Shown piece after piece: positions 13,701 to 25,699 of a stretch of 64,000 nt of DNA (position 1 is the first letter of the stretch; every line of letters begins with the position of its first letter). The stretch spans positions 124,001 through 188,000 of the forward strand of contig JBBHKE010002024.1 in NCBI GenBank assembly GCA_037447655.1, given 5' to 3'. Source of the DNA: Zygnema cylindricum. Taxonomy: Eukaryota > Streptophyta > Zygnematophyceae > Zygnematales > Zygnemataceae. The notes under the pieces are model-generated. The model was not told the DNA's origin. It made no database searches and was given only the letters and a program-made list of their open reading frames with translations. A program made the translations under genes and the position numbers.

Positions 13701-16700
13701 TTTTTCTTCTTGGTTTGGGACGAATAGATGGAAATGAGGCAATTGAATGAACTTAGAGGAACTTTTCAATAGAGTAATGAGAAACAAGCATGTTTATGTT
13801 CAGACCTGAATTTGCTGTTTCTCCTCTCCCCCCTCTCTCACCTTCCTGTTTTCCCTCTCCTGCCTCTCCGCTATCCGCTCTCTCCCACCTCTCCACCCCG
13901 GTCCCTCCCCACTCCCTCCTCTCTCGTCTCTCTCCCCTCTCTTTCCTCTCTTCTCTCCCTCCTCACCCCCCACTCAACCCACTCCCCTCATCCCCTCATC
14001 CCCTCTCTCCCCTCTCTCCCCTCTCTCCCCTCTGCACTCTTTCCCATCCCCCCTCTCTCTCTCTCTCTCTCACTTTCTCACCTCTCACTCCATCCCCACT
14101 CTCCCCTCTCCCTCTCCCATTCTCTCTTAATACTCCCTCTTCATACTTCTCTCCCTGGTTTAGTCTCTCTTCTCCCTCTATCTCCCACTCTCCCCGCTCC
14201 CCTCTTCCCTTTTCCTCTCCAGCTCTCTCACCTCCAAGAGTGTTAGGTTGTCACTTCGACTTTCTCCTCAATACTTTGTACTCGTCACACTTTGTGTGTA
14301 TTCTTGTAGTTTCTCGACTTCCCACACCTGTTATTCCTTTTGTATTTTATGGACTAGTAAATTAGCTCTTTTTTTTCCTGAGCAGTCTTCATATGAAAAC
14401 TGTAAACACATTCTTCTAACATAAGAACCCTGAACACATTCTTCTAACATGACCTACTGTAGTTGATGTAGACAATGCGAGTGGGTGAATGCTACATTGT
14501 GCCAGATCAGCCGCTTTCAATCAATGTTGTGTCGCCACCTGGCAGCGCGCTATTGGCTGCTGCAGGCACACAAAAAGACCAACAACAGCCACTCCCGCGT
14601 CTCTCAAATGCACGTCAGCCAATCAGAGTCATTTCTGTAGGCGCTTGCTGTCCTATGTGGCGGGTAGTTGTGCAATCACGTTGCTCTTCTCCTTCTTCTT
14701 TTCCTTCTTCTTCTCCTTCTTTTCCTCCTTCTATGTCTGCTTCGACTTTTAAGAAAGAGGAAAAGGCAACAGATTTATATCGAGCAGTCGAAAAGACACA
14801 ACAACTTGTCACAAGCCGGCATCTTTGGAGAAAAAGGGATTGGGACATGGTGACATCTGTTGCCTTGATGGTGCCATCAGATCTTGCCAGCTGGGTCCAT
14901 GAGCACGTGGCAAGTTATCGCTCGTCTTTTGTGGCGCCAATGCAATCTTTGGCAGAGATAATGGAAGAAGATGTTATGGGAACGATGGACCATGGGGCGG
15001 TACATAATGGAAAAGGTATCAGATATGGACCAGGCTCAAATGTACAGAGAGAAAATGGGAATAGAAGGAGATACATCGGACAGAATAATGTTAAACCTGT
15101 TGGCAAGCTAATTAGTTTCAAGGGTACAGTTGAGTGTTTGAGGGAGGAACAAGGAGGATTCGGAATGAAGAGTGAATTTGGAGTGACAGATGACAGACGG
15201 GGGTTGGACAATAGTTTTCGAAAGCTTATGATTTGGGTGCGAGATCAACTGACACCTGGCAGGAAGGTGAGAAAGCATTAGACTAGGGAGAAATTGTTGT
15301 CAAACTCCCAAGGATGCAATCTCCTGTTGGACTTGTTTGATTTGGTGCTGTTTAATTGACTGGAAGCATCTATCGACTAAACTGGAGCAATGAACGAGGA
15401 TTTATATTTGTCCTTTGAATGGTTTTCTTTTTATTGCAGATAGCAGTTACTGTTAAGAATTCTGGGCAATGGGTACTTCCGCTAGGATTGTGCGAGGGAG
15501 CGAAAGTTTCATTTCGGCAAGTATTGCTACACAGGTAATGGAAGATCTCGAAGTCTAAATACTTTGGACGAGATAAATACTTTGTCTCTACGAGAAAACA
15601 CTTTTAGTGATAATTACATGTAGGATTCTCGAAGACTGTTAGTGTTAAATGTATATAGTATTCTATAATATTTTTGTCGAGCAAATGAGGCAATAGGGAA
15701 TGTATGTCATATCGCACATTTTCATTAGCCTGGACCATACAATTCAAGGGCGACCAGAAACAGTAATATGAAACCCTTAGTGTATAGAGGTTGCTTATGA
15801 GGGTTTGTCAAGGTTAGTGATGCTTATTGGAGAATTTCAGCCCTCCCATGTTTCTCTCTTTATATATGTGCCTGACAAGGAATATTAGTAGACAACATTT
15901 TTGCATATTTAAGACGCTGTGGATCATACTTATTTTTAGTTCATGCAATTATTCTATCCAGACTAATTTCCGTGAGAAGTGTTACTATTCTTCTTAGGTT
16001 CGAATGAATGCTATGTTATGCATCCCCTCAAAGTGTTGTTCTTTCTTGTTTTTTATTTCTACAGGACCCCAAGCGGCGAGATTTATGCTCAATTTCTTCC
16101 ATGTTCTTTTATGAAGGTTGAGGAGCATGCGGAGATGGTGAAAGATATGGAAGGTCTGAAATCAGAAAAGAAAGTTAATCCTATTAAAAATCAAGAAGGA
16201 GATATTTGGGAAAATGAGTGTAATGAAGAGGATCCTTTAGACTTCAAAAATGGGGAAGAAAGGATGACTGAACAGAGGACGAGGACATGGAAGAGAGAAG
16301 AGAGATTGGAGCAATGGTCGAATAAACAAAGTGATGCTAAAGAACAGAGGCATCTAATGGGAAACGACATAGTGACAAATGTAGATGATGCCACAATCCT
16401 TCAAAAATTCCAGAGTTCGTGTATTGCTAATGTGGTAGGAGAGATCCATAAAGGAGGAGAGAAAAATCTTCTGCAATTCCAAGCGAGGGTAAGTGAGATT
16501 TCTCCTTTGCATCTGAAAATGTTTTTGCTGAACGGCTGCTGGAGGAACTAAAAAGGGAATCGGACTCCATTTAAATTCTCGACAGAGCTGTTTATAAGGG
16601 CAAAGGAGATAATGCAAAAATATGTGTGAGAGTGATATGTGAAAACCTAACTGATGTACTTTTTTATGTAAGGGATGAATACAGGCAGCTTTTCTCCTCT

Positions 16701-19182
16701 CTCTTTCTGTCTTCGTATGTCCTGTTCCATCTCCTTCTTCCTCTCCCTCCGCCTCCTGCTGCCCTCTCTTCCCCCTCTCTCCCTCTCCCTCCCTCCCTCC
16801 CCCCTTCCCTTTCCCCCCCCACACCTCCTTTCTCTTTCGGTTGCACTCTTCAATTACACGCTCGTGATCTCCAACCTTCCTTCGCCCCATCATTTATGTC
16901 ACTTGTCCTATATTAAGCATTTCTCTGGCTCAATGTCATCTTTTGTTCTCAAGCTGAGCTGTTTTATATTAATTGAAATAACGTTCAGTTTGTAAATAAA
17001 AATATCTCCCCGAATGGAACTTGGCAAATTAACCAAGGCTTATGTGTTTCTAACAGGTGACGGGCATTCATTGGTTAGTTCTTGAGTTGAGCTGCCCAAT
17101 TTGTCCACCTAGCATGCAGAAGCAGACAAAAACTGAAACCTTACTATTTTCAACTTTGGAGGTAGGAAGGAATACCACTTGTCAAGCATGTGGTGTGAAG
17201 GAGAGCGAGCATCAATTGGCAGTAAGGGAAGCGGTTGCAAGAATTGGTAAGGCTGTTTCCCTTTTACCTTAAAATTTTTCATGAACGGAGTTTTGAAGAC
17301 ATGTTTGGATAACGCGGGGAAACAATATATTACTTATTAATAACTTATTTAAATTCAAGAACGCTAATTTTTTTATTGCGGCTTTTGGAACGCATAGAAA
17401 AGTGACAGAATCACTTGCAAATTTTCTAATACAGGTGGACCTATTGTTTCTAGAGGATTTACAGTAGAAAGCATGAAAGTTGTCCCATTTTTCTTTTTTT
17501 GGCCCTAAGTACCACATTATAAACACTTCGACGTGATTCTAAAGGATATATTTCTCTATGGGTTTTTCGACATTTCCCCCATTTTCCCCTCATTTTTTTG
17601 CCATTTTTTTTTTCCTCTCACTTTTGATTTTACCCTTCCACTCTGCAGATGATGGTAGTGGTCAGGCCTCCTGTCTCGTCTCCGGTCCAACCCCATTTCC
17701 CTCCGTTTTCCCCTCATTTATTTTTCCATTTCAATTCTTTCCCCTTTTCGATTCTATCCTTTTCTCTTTGCAGATGATGGTAGTGGTCAGGTCCTCTGTC
17801 TCGTCTCTGGTCAAATCGCCCATGCCTTATTAGAACTTCCAATGGCTGACACGTGGCAACATGACAACTCCATAAAAACCGATAAACAACCGACAGGTGT
17901 CTCCTCACCTAAGAATGACAAGTGGCGGTCTTTAAAGAACATATTGGCCAGGCAGGGAAGCATCGTTGCTATGGTCGAAGGGAAGGTTCCTGGAGTTTGG
18001 CAACCGGAAGAGGGGATAATGGGGTGGATTGTGCGAGGCGCAAACGGGGTAGAGCTGGGAGCCAGGGACATGATAATGGTGGAGACTATGCTTTGGAGAA
18101 TGTGCCAGTCTAGGCAAAAGGTGAGTAAGAAACAAACGGAATTGATGTACACATCGAACATGCTTGTCAAAGTCTTATGAATTCTCCAACACATGGTGGG
18201 CCAGGTTTGAGATTAGATTCACGGACAGGAAAGCAAAACAAACTATGTATTGGTGGTCTATTTTGACCGATACATTATGATAATGTTATTCTTGGCAGTA
18301 CTGACGGCTATCGGTTTAGCTGATATGTTAAGCAATTTGTAAATTTGTCACGTCTCAACACTTAAAAGGAGGATAACAAGCATGGAACTTTTATTGGCTA
18401 CGTTTTGTATTGGTAATTGGGGGAGAGCTCTGCACTTCATATAAGTCAAGTTGCTTCAAGTTTGCTGGAACTAACGCTAATTGTTTGAACGTATTCCTAT
18501 ATGCCTCTTGAGGTAGACGTGTACACTCATGAATGTGAGGCATTGACTTCCAATGATACATTTGCATAAAAGTGCATAAATTATACATACTAGAAATCGA
18601 TTTAGGTTCATGTTGAAACGTGTGTCGGTTGAGGTGATGTGGACTTGTTTGGTAAAAGTTTGTTATATTTGTATCAAATAGGTGACGACTAAACTAGGTC
18701 CCAGCTACTTTATTTGTATGAGAATACGATAGGATGTGGACAGGATCAAGTAAAAGGAGTTTTCCCCATGGCTGGGACATTGTTGAACTTCTATGAGCAC
18801 CCACATTCAAAACGGTTTTTTTTTTTTTTCTGTGGTTTTTTGAACTGTGTAGATCATTTTTTGCAAAAGATTTCAATCTCACGCACAACAACCACCGGAG
18901 CTTTCTACAACGGTGGAACGTTCAGCAACTTTAACCGAATATAGGAAGCAAACTTTCGACCACCTTTTGAATTTTTGTCCTGAAATTTTGAAAAGGGAAA
19001 AACCAGGTCTTGAAGCTATGGGCACATACAGCGGATGTAGGCAGGCAAATGTGTATGTCGGTAAAACAATGCATTCGACTATCGTGCCTCGGCTATTTAT
19101 GTTCGAAGCTGTCCATGTTAAGATACCATGCCCTGTGCATGAAACAAGAAGGATTCTCCATGAAATGCTCAGTACTATTTAG
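7722..19182 (+). CDS. CTC1: CTC1-like subunit of the CST telomere-replication complex
   Basis: Fifteen exons join in frame: 7722-9206, 10055-10173, 10587-10677, 10718-10881, 11372-11453, 11633-11869, 12045-12152, 12468-12863, 13221-13664, 14472-15266, 15440-15534, 16065-16488, 17057-17246, 17774-18120 and 18853-19182. This gives about 1,768 residues against roughly 1,270 in Arabidopsis; the excess is low-complexity insertions. CTC1-like landmarks in order: an N-terminal OB region with DETGAVDCIIL...LTSWNYIPG; TGVCYEGALLELDGG; MFEEFMGHNTACQ; ICRHVSSGELGISLVGYLQ then GHLQLSDATGTADV; IAVTVKNSGQWVLPLGLCEG; a Cys pair CPIC with CQACG (zinc-ribbon-like); then DDGSGQVLCLVSGQIAHALL. CST binds telomeric ssDNA and recruits polymerase alpha-primase. 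The start is the first ATG in good context (GCCATGG) of the long first exon. Weak points: the 40-bp intron 10678-10717, exon 3, and the 3' end (an alternative last exon starts near 19423). Confidence 0.78.
9290..9470. mobile_element. Degenerate MITE in CTC1 intron 1
   Basis: Shares a diverged but collinear sequence with 45675-45835: the words gacccaaaatcataagttc, a CACGTGG-containing middle, then taatgctaataattc and an ATATCGATGGGTGGTG end. The right end resembles the CACCG...GGTG family; the left end is decayed. Confidence 0.6.
10375..10490 (+). repeat. Polypyrimidine (CCCTCT-like) tract in CTC1 intron 2
   Basis: C/T-only runs on the coding strand lie between exons 2 and 3. Several CTC1 introns contain such tracts (also 13815-14235, 16690-16825 and 17560-17770). 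They create long but meaningless Pro/Ser/Leu open frames. Confidence 0.8.
13815..14235 (+). repeat. Polypyrimidine microsatellite in CTC1 intron 9
   Basis: About 420 bp of CCCTCTC/CCCTC-type repeats, imperfect, in the intron between exons ending at 13664 and starting at 14472. The coding strand is the pyrimidine strand. Confidence 0.9.
17573..17815 (+). repeat. 125-bp tandem duplication spanning a CTC1 splice acceptor
   Basis: The sequence gcagATGATGGTAGTGGTCAGG occurs with its acceptor at 17649 and again at 17774, offset 125 bp, with similar polypyrimidine upstream of each copy. Only the second copy reads through into the OB-fold exon; the first runs into an out-of-frame stop if not spliced out. 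The offset is not a multiple of three. Confidence 0.85.
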
Positions 19183-20273
19183 CTTATTTACTCAAGAAGT
19201 GTATTTGTGGTCAACTGACGAACAGCAATTGCTCTTACACTGCTTGGCGTAACTTGTTTTCTGTTGTAAATTCTCGTGGTAGCTGGAGTAAAACTATAGT
19301 CAAGCACGCACGCAAGGTTTTTAAGCTTTCTTCGTGCTCATATTTTCAAGCTTCGTGATTGGTGATGTATCCTAGCCTGCACCGCAATTTACCCAGTGCA
19401 CCGATGTTTCTTTTTTCAAGGACCTCGAGGAGGGAGGCTTGGAACATGGCGACGATCCATCATTGGACCGACAAACGATTACAAAAAAGGCCTTCAACAT
19501 GGAGGGTGGAGGATTCTGGGGCACCCTTCTCTCAAATGAGCGTCGACATAAGTACAAAGGAATAAGTACAAAAGAAAAAGTACAAAGGAATTTGTCCAAA
19601 GCAACGCCCAAGCAACCAGATATCTAGATCGCCATTGGAATAAAATTATCTATCTTGCCCCTAGCAGCATCTCAAATTGCCACTCCAATATAGATGAAAA
19701 AAATGTATCAGTAGATTTTAGCTGTATTATGTTAGTACTGTACATTGAATGTGGGTTTCCATATCGACCCACCCGCTATCCTGGACCACACCCACTTGTA
19801 CGGTTTTGGAGATAGACGGCAAAAACATCTATGGCAATCTATTTTTCTTGAATCCATTAACATGGAAGGAGTCGACAACATGAATTCAAAAAGACAAATT
19901 TGAACACAAAAGGTCACCAAGAAACTATTTTAAAATTCGAACCGTGAAGCGAATTTCTTGAACCGGATTGCAAAAGAAAACTGCTTAGCTAGGTCGGTTT
20001 AGTTCGGTTTCGTGCCAAACCCGACCGAGTAATGGGAGTTTGTTAGGCATACCGTACCGTACGGTACGTTTAGCAAAAGTTTGAAATAGTTCGTCCGCTG
20101 GGTTAACCGTACCATAATTCTGTTGACTTTTTCACGGTGCCTCAATCCGTACAGTGTCATAGTGAATACCGGAAGTCCGTAGTCGAGCTGCCGACCAATC
20201 GGATTAGATCTTTCGTTTCTTCGCTTCATAATCTCCATTCCTTTGCATCACCTCCCTCACTCTGGTTCTCTTC
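19183..20273. other. CTC1 3' region and OST3 5' spacer
   Basis: May contain a final CTC1 exon: an acceptor (ttttttcaag) at 19413-19422 opens frames up to 19627. The frame cannot be decided from homology. A perfect 16-bp palindrome, CGTACCGTACGGTACG, lies near 20052-20067. Nothing else was recognised. Confidence 0.45.
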
Positions 20274-21278
20274 ATGGCTTCTCCTGCTTCCTTTTCCGTA
20301 TGTTTTGTGCTTCTCCTCCTTGTCGTTTCTGCGCTGGGGGACTCTCGCCTCCAGGAGCTCCTGACTTTGCGGGCGAGGTCGTCTGATGGCGTCATCCGAT
20401 TGGACGACAACTCTTTCAAAAAGTACGGACAGGGGGAGGATCGCCCTTACGCACTTTTCATGTTTTTCGATGCACGGGATTTGCGGGAACAAAATCCGGA
20501 TCTGAATTTGGCAGATTTGCGGAAAGAGTTTGCGTTTGCAGCACAAGCATCAAACCCTAAAAATACAAAATCTTCGGATTCGGACAAAGTTTTTTTTGCT
20601 GAAATTGAATTCCGTCAATCACAAAACACTTTTCGAGCATTCAAAGTGGAGGCTCTTCCTCATTTGAGACTGGTTCCGGGCAGCAATGAGAAAAAAAGCG
20701 AAGAAATGCGACCGGATCAATATCCGAGAACAGCAGAAGGGATGGCGAGTTTCATATCTCAAAAAGTTGGAATCGAGATGGGCCCCATTGTTAGACCTCC
20801 TTTTCTTTCCACATTTCAAATCTTCGCAATTTGCGCCATGTTTCTTGGAATCGCACCATTTGCTATTAAGTATGTGCTCACCCATAAGACCATTTTTCAT
20901 GACCCAAGAGCATGGTGTTTATTAGGTCTTTCAATTTATTTCTTTTCTATCTCCGGCGGTATGTACAACATTATTCGTGGGATGCCTATGTATTCTCGTG
21001 ATCGAGAGGATCCTCGCAAAATCAATTATTGGTATGGTGGAAGTGGCGCACAATTTGGTGTTGAAGGATTTTCCGTTGGAACTCTTTACTGTATTGTTGG
21101 AATCCTTCTTGCTTTCACAACATTTGTTGTTCCAAAAATTTCGAACAAAAATTTTCAGCGGTTAGTTGTGTATGGATGCATCGTGGCTTGTGTCACGGCG
21201 GCTCGGCAGGTAGTGAAGCTAGACCAATGGAAGACTGGATACCACATTCATGCATTTTTCCCCAAAAGTTGGAGATAG
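20274..21278 (+). CDS. Oligosaccharyltransferase OST3/OST6-family subunit
   Basis: A single 334-residue open frame with ATG context ttcATGGCT. Residues 1-22 form a hydrophobic signal peptide ending ALG. Residues 23-175 are the lumenal thioredoxin-like domain, with RPYALFMFFDARDLR and VFFAEIEFRQSQNTFRAFKV, then LPHLRLV. Four membrane segments follow at about 177-200, 213-233, 262-286 and 297-313. The tail is GYHIHAFFPKSWR. This order and length match OST3/OST6 proteins of the ER N-glycosylation complex. There is no CxxC pair in the lumenal domain; as I recall, plant homologues generally also lack it. The absence of introns is striking beside the intron-rich neighbours. Codon use looks ordinary for the window. 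Confidence 0.93.
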   Translation: MASPASFSVCFVLLLLVVSALGDSRLQELLTLRARSSDGVIRLDDNSFKKYGQGEDRPYALFMFFDARDLREQNPDLNLADLRKEFAFAAQASNPKNTKSSDSDKVFFAEIEFRQSQNTFRAFKVEALPHLRLVPGSNEKKSEEMRPDQYPRTAEGMASFISQKVGIEMGPIVRPPFLSTFQIFAICAMFLGIAPFAIKYVLTHKTIFHDPRAWCLLGLSIYFFSISGGMYNIIRGMPMYSRDREDPRKINYWYGGSGAQFGVEGFSVGTLYCIVGILLAFTTFVVPKISNKNFQRLVVYGCIVACVTAARQVVKLDQWKTGYHIHAFFPKSWR

Positions 21279-22716
21279 AATGAAAGAGGGGTTGAGGCTT
21301 TCTTAGGATGGATGACTATGTTTAGACGACTGCCACTCGACTGTTCAGGGTTCAGGATTCTGAGAAGTCAGGGTTTCTGGCTAAGGATTTGTTCTACGCT
21401 CTTTTAGTTTCCTGTTTTTTTTTAATTGGGTGTTACGAATTATTTTTGTTTCCACGGATGATCTGACAAGCTTATTGTTTGATTTACGGTGTTTTGAAAA
21501 ATTCAACATGTCCCTTGAAAATGAAGATAATCATGGTTATTGCATTTCTACATTAAAGTATGTTTTGAAAGCATGCCTCGGGGAGGTTTTTGGGGGTAAA
21601 TTGGTTACTATGTTTTTTTTTAGGTTTTGGAGTTGAGTTTTAGTTTCAGTGATACTGCTCTTATTCATTAACCGAGAAAGGCAGTACTTTTCAAAAAATA
21701 TCCTTTCTTTTCTTCTCCCTTTTTGTCAGTTCCCTTTTTTTTTCCCTTCGTTTGTTGTGATTTTTTTTCTGGTTTTTTATTATTCCTATAATCTTTTGTT
21801 TACTAATATTATTTAAGTTCTTAGGGTTTGATAAGTTTCCTCGAAGGAAGTTAAAATCTCACAGTTACCCTTAGGGGGGACTAACAATTTTAAGATTAGG
21901 GAAATCAGGAGTTAGCGGAGATCTCAGGGACTTTAAGCTTGTACTGGTTGTAATTTAGGAAAATGAAGTTTTTTTCAGTATGGTCAACGAGGCTTACGAG
22001 TTCTGATGTTAGTGGAAGTTTTAGGAATTTGAATAGAAAACACTTTTGGACTTCAAAGACTTGCTGGAGAAGGCTTCTAGCAGTATATTTGCTCATAGCT
22101 ATTAGTGTAATAACACTCATTCGATTGCGTCTTTTTTTTTGGCCAAAGATCATAAAATAGTGTTGTAACACTAAGAGTGGTCTTAAATAGGCCCTGCCTC
22201 TGCCCTAAATTAGTATCCTTGATACTAATCTGGATTCACTATTAATAATTACTTTACACTAATAGCGATGGGCAATGTACCTCGCAGGTTTTCAGTAAGG
22301 ATGTTGAAAGGCGTCAATCTTAGGAAGTAAGGGTTCAGCATAGTATAAATTCTGTGTGTATCCTATAGTTTCCTACGAGGGCTTTAGAAAGTGATAGTTG
22401 ATGGTTAGGTTCTGGACTCTTTGAGGTGAAATTAGGCATATCCAATTGATATTCATAATTTTCAGGGAAGAAAGTTGTTTTGGGCTAATGTATTTCTGGG
22501 AAAAAGCAGAAGTACATGTGAACTGGTGTGTGTTAGTTTTGTTCACGCGCTGATAGAATTTTAACATAATTCGCTGTTATTGCAGTGAAACTGTCCACTG
22601 ATGGTCGATATAGTTGTTCAAGTTCTTAGGAATGAAAGTCCTTGTTACTGGATTTCAGAAATGGATTTAGTCTAAATTAAATGTGGTTCAGGGTTTTAGC
22701 ATATATATTTGACTGA
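21279..22716. other. Spacer downstream of OST3 with one decayed MITE end
   Basis: AT-rich, no gene recognised. Around 22262-22291 the sequence cactaatagcgatgggc resembles the right end of the CACCG MITE family, and a facing attagtg word lies near 22100. The copy is too decayed to bound. Confidence 0.45.
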
Positions 22717-22718
22717 TA

Positions 22719-22915
22719 CACCGTCCATCGCTATTAGAGTTTAGTCAGTTATGAGCGTTTTTACATTATTAAAATCAACCACACTAAACTGTGTTTTGCC
22801 ACGTGGTTTATCGTGGGCAGTGCACTAAAATAGTGCTATTAACACTAAATTATGTAGGGTTAACAAAACACTTACGTCGAATTAGAGTTATTTACTCTAC
22901 CATCGATGGGCGGTG
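22719..22915. mobile_element. TA-inserted MITE, CACCG...GGTG family
   Basis: 197 bp. Left end CACCGTCCATCGCTATTAGAG; right end ACTCTACCATCGATGGGCGGTG, imperfectly inverted. Flanking TA at 22717-22718 and 22916-22917. No coding capacity. Confidence 0.8.
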
Positions 22916-23577
22916 TAGTTCACATTTTATGTACTCTGGATGCACTCTGGGTGTTTTTAAAACTTTTGTGGTCCACAATAGCCTCAGTTCTTAGGGTTTT
23001 AGCAATTATGCTCCAAATTTATGGCAAGAAAACCCTAGTACTCTTCTGATGCTTTCAGGTAATTAGTGGTTTTAAAATATCTATTAAATATATGGGATTT
23101 AATGTTGTTTCTTCTTGCTTGAGCGTTACCGGTTTCAATGATGAAATTAGGGCTAAGGGTTAAGATCAGGGTTCAAGGAATGTTCCTCAAGCCGCAGCTG
23201 TTTATTATTGGCATCAAGACCGGATTCACTAACTCTAAGGGCCGAGGTGAGTGATGTTTAATTTTCCACTACTTCCCGTGTAGATTTGAAGTTAAAGATT
23301 TGAAATAACTGTATTTCTTAGTGAGCTTAACTTATTTTTGGGTCACTGTGTTTTGCATCCACAGTGGAGTAATTTTGTAATCTTGAAAGGTACTTGTTCC
23401 ATGCTAATGTATCTGTTTTCAGTACACCCTTTATCTTAACTAGTGTGGTCTACATTAATCTAGGTAACAGGTTTTCGTAGAATAGGAGAAGAAAAAAAAA
23501 AAGGCCACGCATGAATTTGGATAGGACTGTCTACTTATATATTTCATAACGCACAGGAGATAACTGGGGACTGTAGC

Positions 23578-23720
23578 GTATTTCTATGGTGGGGACTTTT
23601 CCGTATTTTCTATGTTGTGGACCGCCGTATTTCTATGCTGGGGATTGTGCCGTATTTCTATGGTGTCGACTGTACCGTATTCCTTTGGTGTGGACTGTAC
23701 CGTATTTCTATGTAAACTAT
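23578..23720 (+). repeat. 25-bp minisatellite
   Basis: About six imperfect tandem copies with consensus CCGTATTTCTATGGTGTGGA plus about five bases. The copies differ mainly in the GGTGTGGACTG part. Confidence 0.8.
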
Positions 23721-23984
23721 TGTATCCGTCCATACTATTTACAGTGGATAGTGGGGTGTGGACCACGCATCAAACACGAGCCTGACACTTTGAAGTGAGG
23801 TTTGCAATGGTGGGACTAATTTACATGTGTATATACACATAAACATATAAACATATTTTTATGATGAACTGTATAGTACATGTTTTAAACCGATGTCAAC
23901 ACTATTAGCTTTTGTAGATGCTTAAAGACAGAAGTGGAATGTATTATAATATGCGTAGAGATGGACAGTATAGGTTTAAGTCAA

Positions 23985-24055
23985 CACTTTATAAAAAAGC
24001 TTTATGTAAACCATCTGAGTCCATGGGAACAAAAAGAAGAATAGGTGGTCTGAAA
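23985..24055 (-). repeat. Retroelement 3'-end fragment
   Basis: On the minus strand it carries the shared tail words ...TTGTTCCCATGGACTCAGATGG.TTACAT..AGCTTTTTTATAAAG. The same tail occurs at 24890-25000 (-), 27100-27255 (+), 41430-41560 (+) and 42535-42690 (-). Confidence 0.55.
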
Positions 24056-24889
24056 TCATCGTAAAAGAAAATTTCTTTGGTGATCGAACTTGAGATCACG
24101 ACTTCATATTTTTATATGTAACATATAGGTATATGGGTAGGTTGGAAAATCCCTCTAATTCACATCTACAGGTCAACAAAGTGAGTAATATACGTACTCA
24201 ACATACCAATAGATAAAATAGAACCAATAACTCTAATAGATTTAATAGATCCAATAGATCCAAAAGTTCAAATAGATCTTAGCAAAGCTTCAGTTTTATG
24301 ATGTTTTTGTGGTTTTGCCAGTTTTGTTACTTAATCTTATTTTTTGTCCTGCTTTATGTTTTGAACCGAGATACTAAAGGATTATTATTTTTTGTGACTT
24401 ACAGCATAGAAAGTACTTTAACATTCTGTTTTTTTTTTTTTTTTGGAAAGAGTTGTGATTGGTTGGAGGCTTTTATTTGGCTCAGGGTTTCAGCTTAGAG
24501 CTCTTTGCTAGGGCTGTTAAAGGAAGATAAATCAATATTTGTCCAAGACTCTTTTCTTTTTCCTTGGACGTTAAAAAATTATTCCCCAGTCTTCATCTTT
24601 TTTGTTTTTTTTGTTTTCTCAATCTGTGTTACATTTGAAATCGAGCTAATTGCAGATTTCAGGACGGTTTCTTACTCTAAGAAAACCATTGGTTGGTTTG
24701 TCTCAAAACTAAGTCTACAGATGACCTGAAACTTGATACAAATGGTCGTATCTAACCGTTTATACAAATTGTTGAAGGTCAACTGACTATTATTTTGTTC
24801 CATGGTAAATTGTGAATCGCTATTAGATGTGATTTCTTTCTTTCGCTAAGAAAAGGGTGGCGTTTATATTCGATTTATGATCATTTGTG

Positions 24890-25690
24890 GTAAGACTTAC
24901 TTAAAAAAGCACGATAGTGAACTATTTGAGTACATGGCAACAAAAAAAAAATGTGGAAACAAGCAAAAAGGAAAACAGGTCGAAAGAAAGAAAGTAACCA
25001 ACATGTGAACAAAGGCAAGTCTACAAAGGACATGGAAAGGGACAACAAGCTCATAACAACAACAAAAAACGAACTAAAAGCAAAATTACCCAAATGAACC
25101 TTGACACAACTAAAAAAAACTTTTTAGGCTCGGCCGAGCAGGCTGACAGAGTTTTGGAACACGTCAATGATCTATAACTACAACGGCAGGTCAAAGGAGG
25201 ATCAAAGGAGAATACGCTGTAAAGCCACTGATCAACCCTAAAGGTAAAAGGAAAAAAGGACAAGGAAGGGGGGCTCCCAAAGCCCCTCCTCTCAAAAACA
25301 CCGACCACAAGTACGGAGGAACTCATCTAAAGCAGCCGTCAAACAACCAACCATTTGATTGCAATCGAAATAAAATCATCAATAGCATCCTGGTGGGCAC
25401 AACAAAGCTCTTTTAGGAACACGTGCAGTCAAGGCAGGGTTCCCCCCTAAAACAATGTCACCGATTATACAACTGTCACCATCGAACAAAAAAATATCAA
25501 TCCTCCGCGTTGAAACAATGTCTGAAAATTCTCGAGGATTGAATCCCGCCCGTTAGAAGCAGTGGTCGCAATACAATTATTTGTGCTTGACTTACGTCTC
25601 ACCCATTGAAGGTAAAATAGAGGAGAAGGTTGAGGATCAATCTAAAGGGCATAATCAAGAAAAACGATCACAAAAGTACGCGAGCCCAGT
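24890..25690 (-). mobile_element. 3' part of a decayed non-LTR-type retroelement
   Basis: Continues downstream of the reverse-transcriptase relic at 25700-26600 in the same orientation and ends in the tail shared by four other loci in the window. Reading frames are broken by several stops and shifts. The exact 3' boundary was not determined. Confidence 0.45.
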
Positions 25691-25699
25691 GGGTACCCT

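Noticed and set aside
13790-14365. Pro/Ser/Leu-rich frame inside the CTC1 region
   Set aside because: It lies wholly in a polypyrimidine intron flanked by in-frame CTC1 exons.
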